This document shows, piece by piece, positions 1-8,365 of a stretch of DNA of 64,000 nucleotides. The stretch comes from Pseudoselenomonas ruminantium. Lineage in GTDB: Bacteria; Bacillota; Negativicutes; Selenomonadales; Selenomonadaceae. A program made the position numbers and the translations under genes. Positions within the stretch are counted from its first letter, which is position 1. Every line of letters starts with the position of its first letter. The DNA lies in the NCBI GenBank assembly GCA_015058655.1, contig SVBX01000016.1, positions 1 through 64,000 of the forward strand, read 5' to 3'. The notes under the pieces are model-generated. The model ran no database searches and was not told the DNA's origin. It was given only the letters and a program-made list of their open reading frames with translations.

Positions 1-165
1 AGCGCCTTGAGACGCTGGCCTGTATTAACCCCTTATAGGGGCGAGCAAACCACCCGTTGGACGGGTGGTTCTGATTGGTGTTTCAACGAGGCGGGAGATA
101 TGCGCTCCCGCCTGTTATGATATTCGCTACCCCCACCTATAGAGGTGGGGGACATCTTCTTCCGA
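1..165 (+). repeat. Three-hairpin dispersed element, copy 1
   Basis: Three perfect hairpins follow one another at 48-70 (stem AACCACCCGT), 89-113 (stem AGGCGGGAG) and 130-151 (stem CCCCCACCT). The linker and second stem at about 80-101 (core TTTCAACGAG, then GCGGGAGATA) recur at 14934-14955 and, inverted, at 36410-36431. The third hairpin recurs at 14983-15004. No coding sequence is visible. The layout resembles the hairpin-rich ends of IS200/IS605-type elements or their guide-RNA scaffolds, but no TnpA or TnpB is present, so that origin is only an inference. Confidence 0.6.
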
Positions 166-284
166 GTTATAACGGCGTGGGGAGAAGGTGGCAATGACCT
201 TGTAATGATTTTTAATAATATGGCACATTTTTCCGGCAGAGGAAATCGTAATTGATTGATGTCTGAATTTTTTAATTAATTATC

Positions 285-322
285 GTGATGGGTAAATTTT
301 TACCCATCACTCATGTTATAAT
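285..322 (+). promoter_or_regulatory. Palindromic operator and -10 box upstream of the WYL regulator
   Basis: Positions 285-310 form a perfect inverted repeat with 12-bp arms (GTGATGGGTAAA and its complement) around a 2-nt centre. A TATAAT box follows at 317-322. The palindrome therefore overlaps the expected -35 and spacer region, a position suited to repression. It is the only strong palindrome before the operon that begins with the WYL regulator, so autoregulation is the simplest inference. Confidence 0.6.
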
Positions 323-370
323 TAACTCAAAGATAGGGAAAGGAGTAACAAAACCACGGGAGGGATGCAA

Positions 371-1363
371 ATGGATGTGTACGCCAGGGACAACAAAAAG
401 ATGCTTAACATGCTGATACTGGAGATTCTGAAAAAATACACCGATGCCGACCACAGGCTGACTCAACGGGAAATCATCGGCCTACTCAAGCTAAACTATG
501 GCACGGAATGCGACAGACGTTCTATCCGCAACAATATCCGCTCCCTCAAGGACATGGGTTACGAAATAGCCACGGAGCGGGGATGTTATCTGGCAGAGCG
601 AGAATTTGATGATGCGGAACTGCGGATGCTTATTGACAGCGTTCTATTCTCCAAAAATTTGTCGGGAGCGCAAGCTGAGCGACTCATCACGAAACTCAAA
701 GGATTAGGCAACCGCTACTTTCACGCTAAAGTCGCTCATGTTTGCAATTTGCCGGAACTATTCCACTCGGATAACAAACAGGTCATGCTGGCATTGGATG
801 CGTTGAATGATGCCATTGAAGAAAAGAAGAAGGTCAGCTTCATTTACAACCGTTACGATACAGACTTCAAACTGCACCCAAGGCGGGATGAACCGTATAT
901 CGTTAATCCTTACCAACTGGTGGCTAGCAACGGGCGTTATTATCTTATCGGCAATTACGACAAATACAATGACTTATCTCATTACCGCATTGACCGCATC
1001 ACCTCCATTGCAATTTTGTCCGAGCCAGCCAAACCCAAAAAGGAAGTTCGTGAATTATCCCTGGGTTGGAGTCTTCCCAAGCATATGGCGGAGCATATTT
1101 ATATGTACAGTGGGGACAGCGTGACGGTGAAATTTATCGCCGATACTGATTTGATAGATGAACTGATTGATTGGTTCGGAAGGGACATCCGCGTCAAGGA
1201 AGAATCTGAAAGCAAAATGATGGTGACGCTCAAGTGTAATGAGTTCGCTATGAAATATTGGGCGTTACAATACGGTGAGCATATTGAAATCAAGGAGCCA
1301 GAAAGTTTGCGTAGAACCGTCAAAGCGGCTGTTTTGAATATGGCAAAAAAATACGCCGAATGA
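371..1363 (+). CDS. WYL-domain transcriptional regulator with N-terminal HTH
   Basis: This is a predicted cytoplasmic DNA-binding regulator of 330 residues. An N-terminal winged-helix region (about residues 10-75, with LTQREIIGLL and DRRSIRNNIRSLKDMGY) is followed by a WYL-type ligand-sensing region (about 150-215, including VNPYQLVASNGRYYLIGNY and HYRIDRI). WYL proteins commonly sense nucleic-acid or nucleotide ligands and often control defence or DNA-damage genes. I chose ATG 371 because the GGGAGGG at 358-364 is spaced properly from it, whereas ATG 365 would abut that site. It lies 19 bp upstream of an ADP-ribosylglycohydrolase gene and downstream of a 26-bp palindrome, so it probably regulates its own operon. 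The family is clear; the ligand and targets are not. Confidence 0.88.
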   Translation: MDVYARDNKKMLNMLILEILKKYTDADHRLTQREIIGLLKLNYGTECDRRSIRNNIRSLKDMGYEIATERGCYLAEREFDDAELRMLIDSVLFSKNLSGAQAERLITKLKGLGNRYFHAKVAHVCNLPELFHSDNKQVMLALDALNDAIEEKKKVSFIYNRYDTDFKLHPRRDEPYIVNPYQLVASNGRYYLIGNYDKYNDLSHYRIDRITSIAILSEPAKPKKEVRELSLGWSLPKHMAEHIYMYSGDSVTVKFIADTDLIDELIDWFGRDIRVKEESESKMMVTLKCNEFAMKYWALQYGEHIEIKEPESLRRTVKAAVLNMAKKYAE

Positions 1364-1382
1364 TTAGGAAGGGAGCAAAATC

Positions 1383-3005
1383 ATGTATGGAGCGATTTTG
1401 GGCGACATTATCGGTTCGCCATACGAATTTGACCGGGGAGCGAAAATCAAGTCATTTCCCTTGTTTGTCAAAAAATCTCGTTTCACCGATGACACGGTGA
1501 TGACCGTAGCCGTAGCGGATGCTTTGCTCTACGTGGGAAAAGAGGGCGAGGAAGAGAAGGTTGGCGCAGCAGTAGTTTCCTCCATGCAGCGTTGGGGTAG
1601 GAAATATCCCAAAGTAGGTTACGGCGGCAATTTCCGTGAATGGCTCAAGGAGAAGAACCCCATGCCCTACAGCAGTTTCGGCAACGGTTCAGCAATGAGA
1701 GTGTCTCCTGTAGGTTGGCTTTACGGCTCTATAGAGCGCACGAGAGAAGTTGCTCGATGGACGGCAGAGGTAACTCATAATCACCCTGAAGGTATTAAGG
1801 GCGCAAAGTCTATAGCAAGTGCCATTTATCTCGCACGAATGGGAGAATCCAAGGAGACCATCAAAAATTACATAGAGGATGAGTTCGGCTACAATCTCTC
1901 TCGCACACTGCAAAAAATTCGCCCTGTCTGCCATATGGACGTGACTTGCCAGGGTTCGGTGCCGGAGGCCATCATTGCTTTCTTGGAAGCTACAGATTTT
2001 GAAGATACTGTGCGAAACGCTGTGTCTATCGGTGGTGATACGGATACCACGGCTTGCATTGCCGGAAGTATTGCCGAAGCTTATTATGGACTTATGCCGA
2101 ATTTGGAAGAAGAATGCTTAAAGCGTATCCCTGAGGAAATGAAAACTGTACTGCACCGTTTTGATCGCGTCAGGGGAAAGGCAATCCAAGGCGAGCCCAT
2201 TATCGAAGCTGCGATTCTTCGTTATCATAAGAATAGTTCCCCGGAAAATAAAATGGCGGTGCTGAATTCGATTTATATGTGCATGAAGGAAGATGGCTGT
2301 TTTCTGCTCCCGTCAAGCGAAGTACGGGTATTTGACGAATGTGTTGCAAACGGAGATTATGATGGCTCAATAAGTATTGAGGCTTATACCTCGGATTGCG
2401 AATTCTTCATGGGTTTAGACGAAGAGGACGGAAATGATACCACAGAGATAAAAATTTTTGATCTGCTATCCTTTATTGCTAATGCAACGGATGAGGATGC
2501 GGGCGTAGATATCAACTACGCAAAAAAATTCTACTTGGATCGGGACATGGCAAAGAGGATTCTGGCCGGAAAAAAGGAAGGCCTATTCAAACCCATTGAG
2601 CCAAGCTCCAAGGATCATCCAGTAAAGGTTCAGCTAGCGGTAAACGATATTACGGAAGAATTGATAGACGGTGTCAAATATTGCTTTATCTGCAGCCATG
2701 ATTACGCTAATTACTGTGAGCTTTATCATAGGAATGGTGCAGTATATTCGGTCAATCTCGATGACTATGGGTGTTACAAGAAGCTGTGCAAGGCTTTTCC
2801 GGCATTCCGAGAATTTCGGAACAGTAAGAGTAGCAGGATGGGAACATGGATATGGGGTTATGTTGGTGGGAGCTGTGTGCTGCTGATTCATGAGGATGTG
2901 TTGTCTGCCTATCAGGAAAAGACGGGTACGACCGAGTATTGGGATTGGAGTCCTGATGATGCGTATAAGACAATATGTGAGCTTATAGGGAGGGAGAATA
3001 AATGA
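1383..3005 (+). CDS. ADP-ribosylglycohydrolase (DraG/ARH family) with unknown C-terminal half
   Basis: Residues 1 to about 265 form an ADP-ribosylglycohydrolase domain, which removes ADP-ribose from proteins or other acceptors using two metal ions. The signature metal ligands are visible: FTDDTVM near residues 34-40 and SIGGDTDTTACIAG near 215-228, plus GDIIGSPYEF at the N terminus and HNHPEGIKGA. The protein has 540 residues, about twice a minimal DraG. Residues 270-540 match nothing I recognise; they are acidic and rich in aromatic residues, with no membrane segment or signal. The gene follows the WYL regulator closely and its stop overlaps the next start (ATGA at 3002-3005), implying translational coupling. 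The hydrolase assignment is firm; the substrate and the role of the C-terminal half are unknown. Confidence 0.88.
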   Translation: MYGAILGDIIGSPYEFDRGAKIKSFPLFVKKSRFTDDTVMTVAVADALLYVGKEGEEEKVGAAVVSSMQRWGRKYPKVGYGGNFREWLKEKNPMPYSSFGNGSAMRVSPVGWLYGSIERTREVARWTAEVTHNHPEGIKGAKSIASAIYLARMGESKETIKNYIEDEFGYNLSRTLQKIRPVCHMDVTCQGSVPEAIIAFLEATDFEDTVRNAVSIGGDTDTTACIAGSIAEAYYGLMPNLEEECLKRIPEEMKTVLHRFDRVRGKAIQGEPIIEAAILRYHKNSSPENKMAVLNSIYMCMKEDGCFLLPSSEVRVFDECVANGDYDGSISIEAYTSDCEFFMGLDEEDGNDTTEIKIFDLLSFIANATDEDAGVDINYAKKFYLDRDMAKRILAGKKEGLFKPIEPSSKDHPVKVQLAVNDITEELIDGVKYCFICSHDYANYCELYHRNGAVYSVNLDDYGCYKKLCKAFPAFREFRNSKSSRMGTWIWGYVGGSCVLLIHEDVLSAYQEKTGTTEYWDWSPDDAYKTICELIGRENK

Positions 3006-3595
3006 CATTTTTACCCATGCAGATTAACGATGAAATATTGAATACCATAAGTGATTATCAAAATGACCGTGAGGGGATTCCTGCCGGATGGATTTACTTG
3101 GGCAACGATAACGAACGGTATGCGCTTGGGCAGCCAGGGAAGCGCAACATTCTCGTATTGGGCGTAAACCCCAGTACGGCCAAGCCTGGAGATGATGATC
3201 CCACCATCAGAAATGTACGCAGGATTGCAGAGAATAAAGGCTTTGATGGTTGGATTATGATTAATCTTCATCCACAGAGAACTCCCCATCCTGAAGAAAT
3301 GGAGGAGAAAGCTGTTTGGAGTGAAAATAATTCGCTGGTTATAAAGGCCGTGATGAGAAAGTTTCAGATACACTCCATATGGTGTGCATGGGGCAATATG
3401 ATTGATATACCCGGCAAGAGATTTCTGTATGATGCGCTTGCTAATATTTATGATGTCCTTGGTGAATCTTTCAAATGGTACAGCTTCGGCAAATTAACCA
3501 AGCATGGCAATCCCCGCCATCCCCTTTATATGTCTCTCACTCATGAGTTTCAGGAGTTCGATGTGCGTGGATATTTATTGCGGAAAGATATGTAA
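3002..3595 (+). CDS. DUF1643 domain protein
   Basis: This 197-residue soluble protein carries the DUF1643 signature: NILVLGVNPSTAKPGDDDPT near residues 50-70, then MINLHPQRTPHP and WCAWGN. The family has no established biochemical role; members are frequent in mobile and accessory regions. It overlaps the ADP-ribosylglycohydrolase gene by four bases and shares its operon, which ties it to ADP-ribose or NAD-related metabolism by context only. The residues preceding the motif (GWIYLGNDNERYALG) fit the family's usual N-terminal strand. No signal peptide or membrane segment is visible. Confidence 0.82.
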   Translation: MTFLPMQINDEILNTISDYQNDREGIPAGWIYLGNDNERYALGQPGKRNILVLGVNPSTAKPGDDDPTIRNVRRIAENKGFDGWIMINLHPQRTPHPEEMEEKAVWSENNSLVIKAVMRKFQIHSIWCAWGNMIDIPGKRFLYDALANIYDVLGESFKWYSFGKLTKHGNPRHPLYMSLTHEFQEFDVRGYLLRKDM

Positions 3596-3616
3596 TGCAC
3601 GTAAAGGTAAAATATT

Positions 3617-3952
3617 ATGGCTGAGCAAATCATTCTAAAAGAATCTATGCTACACGAAGATTCTGTAAAAAACATTCGTGTCAATGCGGATTTTTTCTCC
3701 GATGGTCGAAGCTATGTATCAGAGCATTGGGCATGGGAAGGAACAACTAATGTGACTTACTATTTTGCCGCCGATGGTATCGAGGAGAATCAATCCGCTT
3801 TGGAGGAGTATTTGGTGTCCGTTGGCAAATTAATTGCCAAGGAAGATCACTACATGGGGATAATGACTCTCGATGTGGAAGGTGTGAAGGTATACTCTGT
3901 GACGGTGACTGTTGGGCAGGAGGACACTTTGTACTGCGAGGCAAGAATGTAA
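3617..3952 (+). CDS. Uncharacterised small acidic protein
   Basis: This is a 111-residue protein with no family I recognise. It is acidic and mixed in character (SYVSEHWAWEGTTNVTYYFA, then an alternating stretch near the C terminus, GVKVYSVTVTVGQEDTLYCEA), suggesting a small alpha/beta or beta-rich fold. It has no signal peptide or membrane helix. It lies 21 bp downstream of the DUF1643 gene on the same strand and 21 bp upstream of the two-repeat gene, so it probably belongs to the WYL-headed operon. The start ATG at 3617 has only a weak ribosome site (AAAGGTAAA at 3603-3611). Confidence 0.6.
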   Translation: MAEQIILKESMLHEDSVKNIRVNADFFSDGRSYVSEHWAWEGTTNVTYYFAADGIEENQSALEEYLVSVGKLIAKEDHYMGIMTLDVEGVKVYSVTVTVGQEDTLYCEARM

Positions 3953-3973
3953 ACATTAAAGAGAGATGTTATC

Positions 3974-4404
3974 ATGGCAGTGTCTAGGAAAAACTGGAGA
4001 GAATACATCACTAAGGAACATCGAGAGTTTATGCTCCATGTTTTCGGCACGACTGATATTGACGAGATTGACAGGCACAACACTGAAATCATCGATTATT
4101 CCGATGAAAAACTCATACCGTATATTTGTGGCGAGTACGGCGAAGAGAACAGCGAACTGGCCGAGGATATTATTGACTTCCTATGCATGTCTGCATTGCC
4201 GAAGATGTCGGACAAGCATAGAAATTCATGGTGGATGTGTTCGGCACGGACAGCATTGAGGATATTCGGCAGGGGGATGAGAAATCCAACTGGACTTATG
4301 TCGATGAAAAAATCGAGCCGTATCTTTGCGGGGATGATGCAGAGTTAAGAGAAATCGCCGACGATGTTGAGATGTTTGTCCATGCATGTTATGCTGTGAA
4401 ATAG
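3974..4404 (+). pseudogene. Two-repeat acidic protein broken by a one-base frameshift
   Basis: The first frame encodes a unit with HREFMLHVFGTTDIDEIDR, IDYSDEKLIPYICGEYG and SELAEDIIDF. After codon HR near 4220 the original frame becomes nonsense. The other frame continues from about 4222 to a stop at 4402-4404 with a clear second unit: KFMVDVFGTDSIEDIR, YVDEKIEPYLCGDDAEL and REIADDVEMF. The units align over about 55 residues (FM-VFGT, DEK--PY-CG, ---DD/EDI). The break looks like loss of one base in the Arg codon that matches CGA in repeat one. The intact product would be about 142 residues. The function is unknown; the gene ends the WYL-headed operon. Confidence 0.72.
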
Positions 4405-4579
4405 TATAAGCGGCTGTTACTGAGATGCCAGCCAAGAGAGGAGCTGACAGAGTTCATCAAAACGCTAAGAGGGCGGAGGTCGATGCTGACAGAGTTTTGA
4501 GCGTGTATTGTAAAAGGTGGACTGACGGGAGCGCAGCAGTGATGGGATTTTGAACAGAAGAAAGGTTTGTGGTTGCAAG

Positions 4580-5347
4580 GTGAAGCAGATTGTTGTTATT
4601 ACCGGTGCTTCCAGTGGTTTAGGGGCAGGTTATGCGCGTTTCCTTGATGATGAAGGATTGTCTGAGCTATGGCTGGTGGCCAGACGTAAGGAGCGGCTGG
4701 AAAAACTGGCGGAGAGTTTGAAAACTCCCTGCAAGTGCCTGTCCCTGGACCTTGCAAGCCGGTCTGCTTTGGATAATCTGCAAAGGATATTGAAAGCAGA
4801 GTGCCTGGCAGAAAATACAAAGATAAAATATCTGGTGAATGCTGCCGGTTTTGGCTGTATTGGGCTAAGCAGGGAATGTCCCGGAGAAAGGTTGCAGCAG
4901 ATGGTTGACTTGAACTGTCGGGCGGCGCTGGCGGTGACAGAAATGTGCATTCCTTATATGGGGAAGGGGAGCCATGTCCTGCAAATAGCATCCTGCTCGG
5001 CTTTTCAGCCCATTCCCAATTTGGCAGTGTATGCAGCTAGTAAAGCTTTTTTGCTTTCCTACAGCCGAGCCCTTAGTGTAGAGCTGAAGGATTTAGGCAT
5101 TTCTGTTACGGCAGTTTGTCCGTTTTGGATCAAGGATACTGAGTTCGTCACCAAAGCAAGGGAGACAGATAAGCATGGTGCCTACTTTGATATGCCTGGA
5201 GCTACCAATGTAAAGAAGGTGGTAGAAAAATCCATGGCTGCAGCCAAAAGTGGCACCGTGGTTTGCACGCCTGACCCTGTGAGCAGCATCCATAGAGTCT
5301 TGGCATCGTTGCTGCCTCATCGGTTGCTGGCCAGGATGTGCAAATGA
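4580..5347 (+). CDS. Short-chain dehydrogenase/reductase (SDR)
   Basis: This is a classical SDR of about 255 residues, expected to be cytoplasmic and to use NAD(P)H. The cofactor motif VITGASSGLGAGYA lies near residues 6-19, an NAAG motif (YLVNAAGFG) near 95, and the catalytic pair in YAASK at Tyr151 and Lys155. It most resembles the DltE/YqjQ-like group; the substrate cannot be read from sequence. A GTG start at 4580 fits the family's short N terminus; an in-frame TTG at 4550 would add ten residues, and neither has a strong ribosome site. It stands alone on the plus strand between the broken repeat gene and a secreted protein. Confidence 0.85.
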   Translation: MKQIVVITGASSGLGAGYARFLDDEGLSELWLVARRKERLEKLAESLKTPCKCLSLDLASRSALDNLQRILKAECLAENTKIKYLVNAAGFGCIGLSRECPGERLQQMVDLNCRAALAVTEMCIPYMGKGSHVLQIASCSAFQPIPNLAVYAASKAFLLSYSRALSVELKDLGISVTAVCPFWIKDTEFVTKARETDKHGAYFDMPGATNVKKVVEKSMAAAKSGTVVCTPDPVSSIHRVLASLLPHRLLARMCK

Positions 5348-5478
5348 AGTGATTTCAGAAAATGAAAGAATCAAGCGGTGAAACCGTTGAGGATTTAATC
5401 AAATTTTAATGGAGCTGTAAGTGTATTTTAAGGTGTGCAGTTTATACTTTTAGCATACTTGAAAGGATGTGACATCTG

Positions 5479-6876
5479 ATGAATAGTATCAAAAAGATAA
5501 AGTGCAGGTCTTTAGCGATTGCTCTGCTGCTGGCATTGGGAACGGGCACAGCAGCATTTGCAGCTTCTGGGAGTGCCATTATGCCGGATATGCCTGCGCA
5601 AAATGCGGAGAACCACATGACTCCGGGGCCACCTCCTGAAGGAGGCATGCCCGTGGGATTTCCTGGAGGGCAGCATAAAACAGCCTCCGATTTATCTGCA
5701 ACTGTTCTGGTGGACGGAGAGAATCAGTCTTTAGATAAGCAGGCGTATGCTTCTGCGACTACGGATGAGAGTGCGGTATTGGTTCGTGGTGGGGGCAGCC
5801 TGAATCTGTCAAATGCGAAGCTGCACAAGAACGGGGACTCTTCAAGTGAAGATGCAAGCAATTTTAATGGTCAGAATGCAGTTTTTCTCTGTGCGGATAA
5901 TAGCACGGCTCATTTGAGCGATGTTGTTTTGGAGTCTGATGCTGATGGTGCAAATGCAATCTTCTCTACCGGGGAAAAAAGCATAGTGACGGCAGAGCAT
6001 ATTAAAATCCACACAAAAAACAATTCTTCCAGAGGGTTGGATGCTACTTATGGTGGAACCATCAAGGCTAGAGATGTGGAGATTGTTACAGAGGGCGCAC
6101 ACTGTGGTGCTTTGGCTACTGACCGTGGAGAGGGCAATGTGCTGGTGAATGGGGCTAATATCAAGACCAGCGGCGAAGGCAGTCCCTGTATCTATTCTAC
6201 AGGCAATATACAACTGACCAATGGTGTTGGTGAAGCTACGGGCAGTGAGATTGCTGTCGTGGAGGGGAAAAACTCCATCACTCTGAATAATGCAGACCTG
6301 ACTGGCCATATCAAGCATGGTGTAATGCTCTATCAGTCTTTTTCTGGGGATGCCGGAGTAGGTATGGCAAAATTTATGGCCAATGACTCTAAGCTGACTA
6401 ATCAATCATCTGGGCCTATGTTCTATGTTACCAACACGACTGCGGAAGCAAGTCTTAAAAATACACAGCTGATACAGGCTGGAGGTTCCAAGACTTTGGT
6501 GCAGGTAACCAGTGATCGTTGGGGCGTGACGGAGAAAAATGGCGGGAATTTTACTCTGAATGCAGAGAATCAGCTTTTGGAAGGAGCGGTACTGGCAAAC
6601 AGAATCAGTCAGGTCACGCTCAATTTGGGCGATGGCGCTGTGTTTAACGGCTCTGCAAATCCTGATAATCAGGCAGACAGCATGGTGGTGAAGCTTAAGT
6701 CTGGGGCAACCTGGGAACTTACCGAGGATTCTTATGTGACCACGCTGGTTGATGAAGATGAAAACTTCAACAACATTAAGTCAAATGGTCACAACATTTA
6801 TTACAGCAAGGCAGAAAATAGCTTTGGCGGCAAGACCATAAAGCTTCCTGGCGGAGGCAAGCTGGTGGCAAATTAA
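5479..6876 (+). CDS. Secreted beta-helix-like protein
   Basis: This 465-residue protein begins with a signal peptide (basic NSIKKIKCRS, hydrophobic LAIALLLALG, cleavage after AAFA near residue 29). A Pro/Gly/Met-rich linker (TPGPPPEGGMPVGFPGG) follows. The rest is a long run of short, Asn-, Ser- and Gly-rich strand repeats (SLNLSNAKL, TAHLSDVVL, TIKARDVEI, SITLNNADL, EASLKNTQL), typical of right-handed parallel beta-helix surface or periplasmic proteins. The tail NSFGGKTIKLPGGGKLVAN resembles the end motif of such adhesin-like proteins. There is no transmembrane anchor, LPXTG or autotransporter barrel. A GAAAGGATG ribosome site precedes the ATG. The molecular function is unknown; adhesion or polysaccharide binding is a guess. 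Confidence 0.72.
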   Translation: MNSIKKIKCRSLAIALLLALGTGTAAFAASGSAIMPDMPAQNAENHMTPGPPPEGGMPVGFPGGQHKTASDLSATVLVDGENQSLDKQAYASATTDESAVLVRGGGSLNLSNAKLHKNGDSSSEDASNFNGQNAVFLCADNSTAHLSDVVLESDADGANAIFSTGEKSIVTAEHIKIHTKNNSSRGLDATYGGTIKARDVEIVTEGAHCGALATDRGEGNVLVNGANIKTSGEGSPCIYSTGNIQLTNGVGEATGSEIAVVEGKNSITLNNADLTGHIKHGVMLYQSFSGDAGVGMAKFMANDSKLTNQSSGPMFYVTNTTAEASLKNTQLIQAGGSKTLVQVTSDRWGVTEKNGGNFTLNAENQLLEGAVLANRISQVTLNLGDGAVFNGSANPDNQADSMVVKLKSGATWELTEDSYVTTLVDEDENFNNIKSNGHNIYYSKAENSFGGKTIKLPGGGKLVAN

Positions 6877-6893
6877 AGTAACTGATGGCATGT

Positions 6894-6928
6894 GGGACTG
6901 CGAGAGTAAAAGGGGCTCTTGCAGTCCC
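6894..6928 (+). terminator. Rho-independent terminator after the beta-helix gene
   Basis: GGGACTGCGAGAG pairs with CTCTTGCAGTCCC (13 bp with one G-U pair) around a 9-nt loop, followed by a modest T-containing tail. It lies 18 bp past the stop codon. Confidence 0.65.
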
Positions 6929-6960
6929 TTGCTTATTGACGGGCCGTGATAAGATGGTTC

Positions 6961-6989
6961 TTGACAACTGATATGTGGAATGATATGAT
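6961..6989 (+). promoter_or_regulatory. Sigma-70-type promoter for the 7.1 kb gene
   Basis: TTGACA at 6961-6966 and TATGAT at 6984-6989 are separated by 17 bp, about 90 bp upstream of the next gene. No operator palindrome is evident. Confidence 0.65.
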
Positions 6990-7075
6990 GAAAATATTTA
7001 GAATAATGTGATAAACAAAAGGAGCGATCGTGAAGATATCATGCGACAAAAATAAAAGAAAGGAACTGACAGGCA

Positions 7076-7477
7076 ATGAAAGAATGGTTAAGCGCACTCA
7101 AAGTAGCCAAGGACATTGTAAGAGGGGGGATATCAGCCTATAAGGCAGGAGAAATGGTGGATGCGTTGATTGCAAAATCTGTGGGCGACTATGATGCAGT
7201 GCTTACCGAGAACGAAAGGGATCTTTATGAGCAATACAAAAATGCAACGGATGAAGATAAAAAGGCAAATCTTCGGTTAGCCTACCTTGACAGTCTGGAG
7301 GATAATCTATCGCTCCCAGAGAATTTTCGCATGGAGGTCAAGGATAAAGCTCGAGAATATAGAAATGCGGAGAACTTTGCTTTGGAGAGCATGGAAAACA
7401 CCATGATGGAATATGCAGACACTGAGGAAGATAAGTCGATTATCAAAAATACTGTGAGTGATTTAAAGCTGAAGTAA
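7076..7477 (+). CDS. Uncharacterised helical protein
   Basis: This 133-residue, strongly charged, predicted mostly helical protein (SVGDYDAVLTENERDLYEQY, TDEDKKANLRLAYLDSLEDN, EVKDKAREYRNAENFALES) has no signal peptide or membrane span and no family I recognise. It has a good ribosome site (AAAGGAACTG upstream of ATG 7076) and its own promoter at 6961-6989. The next gene (SH3 protein) begins 36 bp downstream, so the two are probably co-transcribed. A cytoplasmic stress or regulatory role cannot be inferred from sequence. Confidence 0.62.
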   Translation: MKEWLSALKVAKDIVRGGISAYKAGEMVDALIAKSVGDYDAVLTENERDLYEQYKNATDEDKKANLRLAYLDSLEDNLSLPENFRMEVKDKAREYRNAENFALESMENTMMEYADTEEDKSIIKNTVSDLKLK

Positions 7478-7513
7478 AAGAAAATTAATCACTCAAAACG
7501 AAGGGAGATTACT

Positions 7514-8014
7514 ATGGGTACAAATTATATCAAAGAGGTATTGAAAACGGCGTTGTTTCTTTTGGCAACAATGTGTCTGGCTGTTCCATCCGCAAGTGCT
7601 GTGGAAACTATATATAACCAGGAAGGAAATCTGCATGTTGTAGGATGTGAAGAATGGATAAGTTTGCGTTCCATACCGTCAGTGATGGAAGGAGAGGTAC
7701 TGGCACGGATTCCGTTGGGGCAATTAGTACATCATATAGATGACTATGACAATCCAGAATTTGCACATGTGAGCTATAAAGGGATAGAGGGATACGCTCT
7801 TCGGGCATATCTTTCGCCACGTGCCACAATATATAAGGTTGCACGCTGTGAAGAATGGATAAGTCTCAGGGATACACCCTCTTTGAATGGTGAAACAGTA
7901 GATCAAATTCCTTTGGGGACATATGTTATTTTTGTCAAAACTTCAACGGATGATTTCTGGTATGTCAATTACAATGGAAAACTGGGATATGTCTTAAGCA
8001 GATATTTGGATTGA
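7514..8014 (+). CDS. Exported protein with two bacterial SH3 domains
   Basis: This 166-residue protein has a signal peptide (VLKTALFLLATMCLAVPSASA, cleavage near residue 29). Two tandem SH3-like repeats follow: GCEEWISLRSIPSV...IPLGQLV...GYALRAYL and RCEEWISLRDTPSL...IPLGTYV...GYVLSRYL. Bacterial SH3 domains usually bind cell-wall peptides or modulate partner enzymes. No catalytic domain is fused, so it is likely an envelope-binding protein. AAGGGAG precedes ATG 7514. A strong hairpin terminator follows at 8066-8107. Confidence 0.85.
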   Translation: MGTNYIKEVLKTALFLLATMCLAVPSASAVETIYNQEGNLHVVGCEEWISLRSIPSVMEGEVLARIPLGQLVHHIDDYDNPEFAHVSYKGIEGYALRAYLSPRATIYKVARCEEWISLRDTPSLNGETVDQIPLGTYVIFVKTSTDDFWYVNYNGKLGYVLSRYLD

Positions 8015-8065
8015 ATTGGTGGGGTTATGCTGTATGACAATGTATATGTGGGAAAAATAAATCAA

Positions 8066-8107
8066 AGGCAAAAGCCGCCATTCCAAACGGGAAGGCGGCT
8101 TTTGCCT
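8066..8107. terminator. Strong bidirectional terminator
   Basis: A perfect 14-bp stem (AGGCAAAAGCCGCC and its complement) encloses a 14-nt loop. It lies between the plus-strand SH3 gene and the minus-strand Hsp20 remnant. Confidence 0.8.
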
Positions 8108-8152
8108 TATGATGATTTACGGATATGCGTGAAAAATAGGGAGAGTTGACTG

Positions 8153-8365
8153 TCAGCCAGCACAGGATATAGGAATCTGGTGGAGGGTTTCCGGCTGTGT
8201 CTGAGCTTTGGGGAGCTGGACTTTCAGTACGCAGTCCTTGAATTCTGCCGTGGCTTTGGAATCATCAATGCCAGCAATGTAAAAGGAACGGGAAATCTGG
8301 CCGCAGCTGCGCTCCCGACGCAAATAGTTACCTGACTCATTCTGCTGGTCATTGTTTTCCTCCAT
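8153..8365 (-). pseudogene. Hsp20 (alpha-crystallin) C-terminal remnant
   Basis: The minus strand reads GNYLRRERSCGQISRSFYI, AGIDDSKATAEFKDCVLKV and QLPKAQ, a clear match to the second half of the alpha-crystallin domain of small heat-shock proteins (usual pattern: R-ER--G-F-RSF, then GVL-V-LPK). Only about 70 residues remain of a normal 140-150. The frame upstream is closed by a stop, and the conserved G in GVL is a C. The N-terminal region and half the chaperone domain are missing, so this is a decayed gene. Confidence 0.75.

Noticed and set aside
1-165. CRISPR-like array at the left edge
   Set aside because: The hairpins are all different and there is no repeat-spacer periodicity.
4405-4549. 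Short frame with a repeated GCTGACAGAGTT
   Set aside because: Two 12-nt repeats 56 bp apart are not enough to call an element or gene.
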